A stretch of DNA of 64,000 nt from positions 1 to 64,000 of the forward strand of contig OY755184.1 in assembly GCA_963576735.1 (NCBI GenBank), read 5' to 3'. The stretch's first letter is position 1, and each line of letters starts with the position of its first letter. This DNA comes from Bedellia somnulentella (taxonomy: Eukaryota; Arthropoda; Insecta; Lepidoptera; Bedelliidae). Both the position numbers and the translations under genes were made by a program. Positions 10,248 to 60,214 of this stretch are shown here, piece after piece. Below the pieces are notes generated by a model, which saw only the letters and a program-made list of their open reading frames with translations, did not search any database and was not told the DNA's origin.

Positions 10248-11400
10248 TGTCATCCATGAACAAATTGAAGAGCCACGGGGAAGCTACACAACCCTGTCGG
10301 ACACCCCGAGAGATCCCGAACCAGTCAGTATTTTCCCCGTTTACTCTCACACATGCACTGGAATCCTTATAGAGTGATACCAGTGCACGTATAAGTCGAC
10401 TCCCCAAACCGAACTTGGTTAACACCTCCCATAAACACTTTCTTACCACCCTATCATACGCCTTCTCTAAATCAATGAAGGAGCAATACACCTTTCGGTT
10501 CTTAGCTAAGAAATTTCGGTGATGCTCCTTAAAGAGAAGATTTGGTCCATACATCCCATTCCCTTTCTAAATCCTGCTTGCACATCCCAAATTTTATCAT
10601 CCGTTTCATTCATCACTCTTTCAATCAAAACCTTTGCATACAATTTACCGACAATGCTGAGTAGGCTAATTCCACGGTAGTTTCTAGCCTCCTGGTGTGA
10701 CCCCTTTCCTTTATATAAAGGCACAATTACCGCTTTGCACCAGTCTTGTGGCACTTTGCCACTCGACCAGCATTTTTGGAAAAGTAAGTACAACCAGGAA
10801 GCCACCACCCCTTTACCAGCCCTCAGCATTTCAGTGTTTATCCTGTCATACCCTGCCGCTTTCCCTAGTTTCATACTTTTCATTGCTTTCATTATTTCTT
10901 CCATACTGATCTCACTGTCACTAAAGTCACCTATAACGTCGTTCCAATCAACATTACTGCCGATTGGCGAAGAAATGGATGTATCCTCTTTTTCAAAGAG
11001 TCCCTCAAAATATTTTTTCCATACTCGCCTTATGCTACTTTCATCCGTCGCCAATTCACCCTGTTCATCTCTCACAACATTCACTCTCGTGTTTTGGGAA
11101 ACTCCCTTTTCTTTCCGGATATATTTCCAGAACAACTTTTGGTTATTCCGGAAATTATCGGAGAGTTTCCTCTCACACCATTCTATCAGATCACGCTTTT
11201 TCTTTTCTATTTTCTTCTTAACCTCATTCTTAACTCTCTTACATTCATCTTCACTATTCTTCACTACATCATCTGTTACTCTCGCATCCATTCGTTTACT
11301 AGCTTTAATCGCTAGTAAATCTAACCAAGCTTTCTTCTTATCTCCAACTGCCTCTTTCACATCTTTATCCCACCAACTAACATTTTTTATATTGTTTAAT
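10248..11400 (-). pseudogene. Non-LTR retrotransposon reverse-transcriptase pseudogene
   Basis: Two overlapping frames (about 10506-11385 and 10248-10554) together give a linker rich in Lys/Glu followed by RT motifs: GKAAGYDRINTEML, NYRGISLLS, QAGFRKGMG, FIDLEKAYDRV and GVRQGCVASPWLFNLFMDD. A frameshift separates QAGFRKG from FIDLEKA near 10530. The frame is cut off at 10248 by a TATG-tailed element, before the catalytic ADD box, so it cannot be active. The clade is uncertain among RTE/Jockey-like groups. Confidence 0.85.
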
Positions 11401-11604
11401 TTAATTTCTGCTGTAAATATTTAATTAATTAGTCATGTTTAAGTTTAGTCTTATATTTGTTAAGTGTATACATATATTATATTACTATGAATAAATAGTG
11501 GAGTGTAAAAAAAAAAAAATATTTCATAAATTAGTATAATTTGATTGAGTTATTTTTTTCACAGTGGTTTGCAAAATGCAAAGTTCAATGAAAGACTAAT
11601 GAAA

Positions 11605-11712
11605 GGCAAGCACGAGCGCTCTTATATCGACACGATAACGGTTAGAATGAGATGGCAGTAAGATGGCTGCTTTATACCACGCGATAACTAGTTTAAACAC
11701 CGCTCGTACTAG
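11605..11712. mobile_element. Short MITE-like element
   Basis: GGCAAGCACGAGCG at the left and CGCTCGTACTAGCC at the right form imperfect inverted ends. The core (CACGATAACGGTTAGAA, GATAACTAGTTTAAACAC) matches the element at 20233-20372. Confidence 0.6.
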
Positions 11713-11725
11713 CCGGGCTGGTCTA

Positions 11726-12730
11726 TTTTACTTACTCACTCTATCAATTCACCTTGACGAGATAGCTGAATGGTTGCGAATTTATTTGAACCTTCTCATC
11801 CCCTCGCAAAGCTATACATTTTCGAAGTATAAACTAGAATTATTAGCACATTAATAAAAGAAAATGAATCAAAATAATTTATTTGAAGAACGGTTTGAAT
11901 GCACTTATTTAATATATTTTTTTTCATTAAAACATCAGTAAAAACATCACATAAATTTAAAGCAAAAAGATAATAATTGTTTCAGATAGATTTACGGAAC
12001 ATTAGGGTAAAACGAGCGTATTCACAAAACAGAATAATTCGCAGTATTTTTAATAATGCACTTATCATCAAAGAAAATAAAGACAAAATTATTTTACGTG
12101 TAAAGAAATAAACATAAGAGCATACTCCGGGCCGAAGATTTGAACTCACGCCCTAACCCATAACATAACGCATAGCACTTCATGAGTTGGACCATTTCGT
12201 TCTTATATAAGTGGGTGAAATTAACGATAATATAACGATTGTAAACAAACTTATAATGTAAGGCAAAACAAGCGACTATGTTGCGCACAACCTAAATAAA
12301 TTATCAAAAAAACGCGGGAAGCGGCAAGCAGCTATTACAGAAAAATCCGACACAAGCTCTGCGCATGAAGGCTAACAGCCATCTGCCACCCGTTCTCCGC
12401 GCAGGGACCCGCTGAACATTGAAATTGAAATTTAGGGAAAATGCTTTGTAACTCCATAATTAGGATAAAAGACTAGAAAAATTATCATATCAATGATAGA
12501 TTACTCAGTTGTCTACGCAAATTTTAGGTAATCGATAACATATATGCAGTATTCCGACAGCAGTATCAGATTTTACGATAAAAAAGCCCCCCACAAATTT
12601 TTTTTTTTCTTAGTCTATTATTATCGAAAACGAAATATGAACCGTCATTATTGAAGAAAAGATATTGAACTTGAACATATATTTTATTTAGAGTGTGATT
12701 GTTTTATTGAGCGGATTTCATTGAGTTAGA
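11726..12730. repeat. Host repeat R, copy 2 (uninterrupted paralogue)
   Basis: About 1 kb, collinear with 6308-6760, 8507-8653 and 9506-9960. It serves as the empty-site reference for the P-like and RTE insertions. Ends at a SINE insertion around 12746. Confidence 0.8.
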
Positions 12731-12744
12731 AAACTACCAAAATC

Positions 12745-13018
12745 AGGTTTGAACCCGCGACCTTCGGGTATACGCCCCCGTCGCTCTGCCAACTGAGCTA
12801 CAGTGTCAGTTGGCATCCAGCGCGAAATTTCTCTATCCTTTGTTTCTTTTTTTACACGTTCAAGTAGTGTTTGCGATTCCGACACTGACGGGGGCGTATA
12901 CCCGAAGGTCGCGGGTTCAAACCCCGCCAGTGTCGAAATTTTTCTTTCCTTTAATAACATCTTTTATTTATGAGTAATAATCCCCACATGAGGAATTCAT
13001 GTCAAAAAACATTAAATT
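12745..13018 (+). mobile_element. Paired tRNA-like SINEs (family C) in inverted orientation
   Basis: A minus copy (B box GGTTTGAACCCGCGACC at 12746, A box near 12800) is followed by a plus copy from 12880. The 36-bp segments 12746-12781 and 12886-12921 are perfect reverse complements. The plus copy continues through TTTCTTTCCTTTAATAAC to AAAACATTAAATTA. They mimic tRNAs but the two halves belong to different copies, so I do not call tRNA genes. Confidence 0.75.
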
Positions 13019-13143
13019 ATAGTTTAGTATAACCAAAGATTGAAAGTATTTTTTTACCTTATAATAACGTCAGAAAATTAAATAAAGAAAATAAACATGT
13101 GCAGAAAATCGAAAATTTCCAATTAAACAAAAAACTTTTGAAC

Positions 13144-13310
13144 CACATACATACATATACTCACGGCTATAAATCCCTAAAAGGGGTAGCCAGAGCTGAG
13201 AAATTAAAAATTCCTCAGCCACTTTTGGAAGTTGCGTGGGGAAAAGATGGTAAAATAAAGGTTGTTGGTGATGGGTCTGCAACCGCATCGCCCAAAAATC
13301 TCTTAAAAAG
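13144..13310 (-). repeat. TATG-tailed element, 5'-truncated
   Basis: (CATA)n, ACTCACGGC, full 3' half, ends in CTTAAAAAG. Confidence 0.85.
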
Positions 13311-13430
13311 CAAACCTCTAATTAAGTAAATAAACAAATACAAAAGACGCATATTTATAGTCCCCTTCGAACAAGAAACTATAACCAAGTATATATTTAT
13401 GAATTATTATTATGAATTATATATTATTGC

Positions 13431-13495
13431 TGTGTAGTGTCGGCTTAGAATAGCACTACCCCATTTCTTCCGGTGGGTGTACGTAAGAGGCGACT
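13431..13495 (+). repeat. TATG-tailed element, 5' head only
   Basis: TGTGTAGTGTCGGCTTAG through GTACGTAAGAGGCGAC, then unrelated DNA. Confidence 0.8.
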
Positions 13496-14016
13496 GGTAG
13501 TATTTACTAAATGCTTTTTCCTGTTTTATAATTTGTGCCGATTTTTTATTCAAGTGTGACTTTTGGACGTTGCGATAATAGCACGTTACGATATTTCTAC
13601 TGCCATCCACGAACACTTTGTTGTGTCGGCTAAGAATAACATAATCCCCTATTACTTGGTGTCACATGAAACCCACTATCACGAGTTTTCTTCTCGACAT
13701 ATTCCCCTCCTATATTCCGAAGGTGTCATAAAAAGTAGTTTTGTGAAATTAAAGTTTTTGTTTTAGTTATTTTAATTACAATAATTATATTCATCCAAGC
13801 GAGACATAAATTATAATATCAATACGCACGTCGCGATTCTACAACGTAGTGCGAGACTATTTCCATAGATAGCGCTTAATTTATGGTTATAATAGTTACT
13901 AGTGAGTCACTAGATGGCTTATTTTACGAGTTTGATTAAAGGTGAGGAAACGGCAGGGGGGAAGCCCAAATGCCGTTTCAAGGTTCTCACTTTTTCGGGG
14001 GACCTTAAAGTGCTCA
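13496..14016. other. Intergenic sequence with no recognised gene
   Basis: Short ORFs only. AT-rich except for a GC-richer stretch at 13935-14016 that leads into a LINE fragment. Confidence 0.4.
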
Positions 14017-14160
14017 AAAAGGCAGCCATCCGAAGTATAGAGAATACAAGGTCATGTATGAGAAGATTGATGAATGTAAATGAAGTTCGAGATGTTTGCG
14101 ATCCTAATCGTAGAAAAGACTGATCGATATAGTCTCTGACTACCTGAGTGTATTTGAATT
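14017..14160 (+). repeat. LINE ORF C-terminal/3' fragment
   Basis: Encodes RSCMRRLMNVNEVRDVCD, equivalent to FMKRLMDVKENR at 47655, followed by TAGTCTCTGACTACC. It is the same LINE whose 3' ends recur at 42797, 46079, 47480, 52330, 55462 and 56960. Confidence 0.6.
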
Positions 14161-14309
14161 TATTGGTTAATTATAGGTTGTTCTTTTACATGCGTAAAAT
14201 GGATCACATGCGCAATTCAAGGTAAATGCAAGCCAGTTTTTGTTTTAAATTGGTTTTTTAAAAGTGTTATCAGACTTATTTTTTATTTCAGAATTATTTA
14301 ATGGCACTG

Positions 14310-14680
14310 TATTATACGGCGACATGATAGTCCAGTGGGTAGAACACCCGCCCGAAAACAGAAGGGCGTGAGTTCCAATCCTGGGTCGGGCCTACACCAA
14401 TTTGTCTTTTCTAAAGTCATATGTGTGGTTAATTTATCATGGTTGTTAACGGTGAGGGAAAACATCGTGAGGAAACCCACATGGCTGAGTTGTACTTAGT
14501 CATGTGACAGTGTATTCGTACAAAACGGCGATAGGCCTGCCCCCTATCACGTGAGTACACTGTCTAAGCGAAACGTGGGTACCTTCTCTGGAAACTGGAT
14601 GGCGCTTGCCATGTGAGAAGTATTGGTACCTCTGCCAACCCCTTCGGGGATAAACGGCGTGAACGTTTATGTTATGTATT
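14310..14680 (+). mobile_element. tRNA-derived SINE (family B), full length
   Basis: A box AGTCCAGTGGGTAGAAC, B box GAGTTCCAATCC, body blocks and CCCCTTCGGGGATAAACGG, ending in GTTTATGTTATG. Confidence 0.85.
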
Positions 14681-14880
14681 AAACGGAATCCATGGAAGCC
14701 GAAATAAAACAAGTTGTTTCTTAATCTAAACTTAATTTTAATATGTTTCCAAGTCAACATTACATAATTCTTACATTATATACATAGCCGCGTTGTATAT
14801 TCAGTAAAAGTCAGATTATTATGTTTCCAATAAAGTTAGGGCCTACTGAAGTGTAGTATTAACAAAAATATACAAAAATA

Positions 14881-14965
14881 TGTGGCGACTGACGTCTCGC
14901 CGCGCTCCTACCAACCTGAGAACGACTTTGCCGAACTCAGCGGCTCGCGGCAGTCGATGTCAACA
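14881..14965 (+). other. Short GC-rich coding-like island, unrecognised
   Basis: An isolated block with codon-like composition in AT-rich surroundings. The plus frame reads ATDVSPRSYQPENDFAELSG and continues SRQSMST. No clear splice pair delimits it. It could be an exon, a captured gene fragment or chance. Confidence 0.25.
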
Positions 14966-15420
14966 TTATATACCATAAAGTATTTCCCAAGTTACTATGA
15001 TCCACAAATTATCACAACTATAAAATATAACTTAAAATTACTCTTACTAAACTTTGTTTGTTTGTCATAGAGATGGCGCTAGCGAGCCAACTATATGTTG
15101 GATTATAACATTTTTAGAATAAAATAAAATTGCCCACAAGCAAAAAATATACTTAAAACTAATTAAAATCTATGACTCATATAAATGATCCCGAAAATGG
15201 CTGAAATTCGGAAATAGTATGAAATCTACCTTAATAGATATGCTGCGACACAATATAATTCAGTGAAATTATAACAATTCATTTATATTCTAAAAATTTG
15301 CATATCAGTCTCAAAATTCTTTCTCTCATATTCACACCTTTAACTGTAAATCTAGAAAATATATTTATATTTATTACAAATATACAACAATCAAACTTGA
15401 TTTTTGGTTCATTACAGCAT

Positions 15421-15426
15421 TTTATT
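15421..15426 (-). terminator. Candidate polyadenylation signal of PFKFB
   Basis: AATAAA on the minus strand, about 195 nt past the PFKFB stop codon. Chosen by motif and distance only. Confidence 0.4.
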
Positions 15427-15619
15427 TTACAAGATTATATTACACGATTGGCGCAGACACGCCGGATCCGCCATCCTCGATATTTTCATTTGAATTTAAA
15501 TGCGTCAAAAGTTGTAACGTGAGATGAGTTGATGATAGTAAAACTAAATGTTCTTGTTCTTGTTCGAGTTGGCCGACAACGCACCATTTCACACGAAACA
15601 CTGTTAAGTGTAGCAGAGC

Positions 15620-56461
<40,842 letters not shown>

Positions 56462-57127
56462 AACTGGCCGCCCGCCGCGCGTCCTCGCCAGCGATCAACG
56501 ATATCAGCTGATATTGTGGAAATTCATGGAATAACCATTTCAAATTGAACGAATGCCATATGCTTGTCTCTTTCTGGCGATGCGGTCGTGCACTCGCAAG
56601 GTTGAGGTTATTCTACGCAGTAGTGAGATATCGGCGCCAGACGTAACTAATGAGAAGGACGGAAGTAGTTCAGTAGAGCGCCGCGTTCACTCACAATTTT
56701 CGGCACTATGCCATCGAATGCAAAGGGTAAACAAAGTAAGAGTTTGATTTTACATGGGTGAATCTTGTTTATGTAATGAATGGATGCGATGACTAATGAA
56801 GTCTATTGTCTCGTTGTTGTGATTTATTTACCTTTTATTGACATACTTTTAGCTGAATGTTAATTCATTGACATTGAGTAAGGCACAAAAAAGGTTGAAC
56901 AGAGCGATTTAACACACTATAACGATAGTGAGTCTAAACGAGTGGAATATTAACTCGTAATATATATTCACACCGTTAGTTTCCATTGGGGTAGGTAGAG
57001 ATTATCATACTCCCAATCCTAAATAAAACGCAAAAAAATCAAATTGCTACGAATATAAACCTGCGGCGTAGCAGTTCCTACCTCAATATATAATACAATA
57101 CTATATGTAGAAATAATTTTACTTAAA
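56462..57127 (-). promoter_or_regulatory. Presumed promoter and 5' region of PFKFB isoform A
   Basis: CpG-rich close to the start codon. No TATA box identified. A reversed LINE 3' scrap lies at 56960-57005. Role inferred from position. Confidence 0.35.
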
Positions 57128-57357
57128 ACATACATACACTCACGGCTACAAATCTCTAAATTGGGGTAGCTAGACCTTTAGAATAAAAATAGCTCAGCTA
57201 CTTTTTGCAGGTGATTGGGGAAAAGAAAGTAAAATAAAGGTTCTTGATGATGGGTCTCCAACCGCATCGCACCAAGTTCACTTGAAAAGCCCCAATATCC
57301 TTAGTGGCCTCTTACGCTTATCTTACTACAGCGCCATTCTAAGCCGACACTACAGAG
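57128..57357 (-). repeat. TATG-tailed element, near full length
   Basis: ACATACATACACTCACGGC to GCCGACACTACAGAGC. Confidence 0.85.
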
Positions 57358-57569
57358 CACCTATAATTAAAACCAAATGCATTAGCTCCAATTTAAACAC
57401 AGAGCCATGATCGTTCAGTGATAGTACCTATAATTGGTGGGGAAAGTGGTAGAGATGAGAGTAATTATGGGGATTTGGGTAAGTGCAAGACTCTATACCA
57501 AAATAGGACACAATTCAAATTGCCATGTAAGCATTATTTTCCAACTTTTTCACTACACGATCGAATCCG

Positions 57570-57814
57570 TGTAGTGTCGGCTTAGAATAGCACTACCCCG
57601 TTTCTACCGATGGGTGTACGTAAGAGGCGACTAACGGTATTGGGGCTTTTAAGGGTTTTTGGGCGATGCGGTTGGAAACCCATCACCAACAACCTTTACT
57701 TTACCATCTTTTCCTCACTCAATTTTCCAAAAGTGGCCGAGGAATTTTTAATTCCTTAGCTCTGGCTACCCCTTCTAGGGATTTATAGCCGTGAGTATAT
57801 GTATGTATGTATGT
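57570..57814 (+). mobile_element. TATG-tailed element, full length with 13-bp target duplication
   Basis: TGTAGTGTCGGCTTAG to GCCGTGAGTATATG(TATG)n. ACGATCGAATCCG lies at 57557-57569 and exactly again at 57815-57827. This defines both element ends. Confidence 0.95.
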
Positions 57815-57944
57815 ACGATCGAATCCGCGACAAGGAGATCTGATGAAGAACTGGAGTCACTGACATAGTCAGGCAAGCAAAGAATACCATCTCATGTTTT
57901 AAAGCCTGTTTATGTTATCTTAGTTTAAGCATAATAAACAAAGG

Positions 57945-58020
57945 AAAGAAAAAAATCGACACCAGCGGGAATCGAACCCGCGACCTCTGGGTACACGCCC
58001 CCGAACGTGTAAAGTTTTCA
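57945..58020 (-). repeat. tRNA-like SINE (family C) head
   Basis: AAAGGAAAGAAAAAAATCGA then GAATCGAACCCGCGACC (B box, reversed) and ACGCCCCCG. The A-box half is missing. Confidence 0.65.
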
Positions 58021-58335
58021 TGAACAAAAACATTCTGAATAGTTTAAGCATTTTGTGCTATTTAGATTAGTAAATTATGCCAGCACAAGATCGCCAGGGC
58101 TGGTGTTATTCCCTGTATTGTAGGAAGTAGGTCAGTACCGCGGTTACGTTGGCTGGTGTCAAGGTCACCATTTAAGTATATTGCAGCCATGTGGCTTTAC
58201 TCGACACTTTGGCGTTTTATACCAGTCAAGTAATATAAGATTAGGTCCACGAGAACCGCACCATACACGGCCAGTACAAAATTAAATATTTATACAATGC
58301 AACGTTTGTCGTAATTTTTTTCAATTAAATTATTG

Positions 58336-58448
58336 TGATCAATATATATAAATATACTCACGGATATAAATCCCTAGGAGTGGTAGCTAGAGCCTCGGCC
58401 TCGGAATAATAAAATTCCTCAGCCACATTTGGTATTTTAGTGGGGAAA
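58336..58448 (-). repeat. TATG-tailed element, truncated
   Basis: TATATACTCACGGATATAAATCCCTAGG to GGGGAAAAG. Confidence 0.75.
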
Positions 58449-58679
58449 AGATTATACTGCGTTTACACATTTAAAAAACACTAAGTGCTATGCTCGGTAA
58501 TTAGATTTGGAACTTATAAAAAATAATACCGAAATTGATTTTATTCAGATTAAAATCGATTGTGTAGGTATATCATAATAATAGGCAGTAAATTTTACAG
58601 TATATTAGTGTATAAGCAGAAAACATTTGGCTCTACATAATAACCTCACAAATTTAACTTAAATCGGCACAAGTCTAAC

Positions 58680-58924
58680 ATACATAAATATACTCACGAC
58701 TATTAATCCCTTAACGGGGTAGCCAGAGCTTTGGAATGAAAAATTCCTCAGCCACTTTTGGAAGTTGATTGGGGAAAAGATGGTAATAATAAATGTTTTT
58801 GGTGACGGGTCTCCAACCACATCGCCCAAAAATCACTTAATAAGCCCCTATACCCTTAGTCGCCTCTTACGATCACCCACGGGCAGAAATGGGGTAGTGT
58901 TATTCTAAGCCGACACTACACGGC
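58680..58924 (-). mobile_element. TATG-tailed element, full length with target duplication
   Basis: ATACATAAATATACTCACG to CACTACACGGC. GGCACAAGTCTAAC at 58666-58679 and GGCACAAATCTAAC at 58925-58938 flank it. Confidence 0.9.
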
Positions 58925-58944
58925 GGCACAAATCTAACCTTTCC

Positions 58945-59170
58945 TATTATATACCCACGGCTATAAATAACAATAAAACTATAGCTACAGCTTCAGAAAT
59001 ACATATTCCTCAGCCACGTTTGAAAGTTTATTCGGGATAACATTTCAAGTAATGTATGGTTGGTGACGGGTCCCCACATCTCGTAATGGGTCTCATCATC
59101 ATCTTACACCTCGTAAGAAAACCATGGGAAAATAAGTTAGTGCTATTTTAAGACTGCACTAAACCTCACA
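58945..59170 (-). repeat. Degenerate TATG-tailed element
   Basis: ATACCCACGGCTATAAATAAC to TTAAGACTGCACTAAACC. Confidence 0.6.
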
Positions 59171-59660
59171 CGCACACATCTGAAACTGCAGAACACATTT
59201 TATTTCTGAATTAATCATCCGATTGTTACTCATATGCGTCACTAAACAATACAACATATGCAAATTCCTTCAATCCGAATTTTAGTTTCCGGGTCGCAGA
59301 GATAGGTCACTCTTACCGCCACCAAATATTTCAATATTTCCATTCAACGGCACAGACAAGTACAAACACAATCAATAGAAATAGCATAAAATGAATGGAA
59401 TACTCTAGGGATACGGCTCTACTTCTATTTTAATTCTGATATAAAGGTATTCGAAATCGGTTTTCTATGCTTAAATGCAGGCCGGGAATATCTCCCACCA
59501 CCACAACGGTTTAGTCTATTCTCGGTAGTTATTGAGTGCCGTTACATGAAACTACGAACAACAGCAATCATGAGCAATGCCATTTTATATCAAATTAGCT
59601 TAACGGGCTTGTTCACTATAATTAATAAGAAATTACTATGAACTACTAAATTAAAAAACT
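59171..59660. other. Intergenic, no feature recognised
   Basis: Upstream of the plus-strand gene. AT-rich, no supported ORF. Confidence 0.4.
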
Positions 59661-59898
59661 AACATACTTGCATATACTCACGGCCATAAATCCCAAAAAG
59701 GGGCATCCAGAGTTTGAAACTCCGTAGCCACATTTGGAACTTGATAGGGAACAAGATGGTAGAAATAAAGTATCGTTGGTGATGGGACACCAACCGTATC
59801 ACCCAAAAACTATTTTAAAAAGCCCCATACCCTGAGTCGCCTCTTGCGACACCCGTGGTTAGAAAGGGGTAGTGCTATTCTAAGCCGGCACTACACGG
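59661..59898 (-). repeat. TATG-tailed element just upstream of the 59981 gene
   Basis: CATACTTGCATATACTCACGG to GCCGGCACTACACGG. Ends about 80 bp before the start codon. Confidence 0.85.
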
Positions 59899-59980
59899 AC
59901 ATAATAACAACGTTTATTTATCGATCTTACCTTCCATTTGCAAGTAGCAACGCAACGCTCGCATCGATCAAACAAACAAA

Positions 59981-60214
59981 ATGAGTTTCTTGTTCAAGTC
60001 GTTTTTGGAGAGCCTCCCGAGCAGCCGGAGCGAGCTGGTGAGCGCGCTGGAGATCCCGGCGGACGTGCTGGACCGGGCGCCGTACAAGCTGCGGGAGGAG
60101 GACTCCGTCGGCAGCGCGGCCAGCCTGGACGGGGGCAGCGTCGACACCGCCTCCGACATCTCGCTGTCCAGAGCTGTCACTGACTCGGATATCGACTACG
60201 ATATTTATAAGAGG
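59981..60214 (+). CDS. Unrecognised gene, exon 1
   Basis: 78 codons, phase 0 at the end (YKR|GTATGT). Confidence 0.75.

Noticed and set aside
10697..11424. Plus-strand ORFs of 70-229 codons
   Set aside because: Antisense shadows of the minus-strand reverse-transcriptase pseudogene, with low-complexity S/F/L composition.
12790..12921. tRNA genes
   Set aside because: A and B boxes are present, but they belong to SINE copies with family-specific tails, and the cloverleaf arms do not pair.
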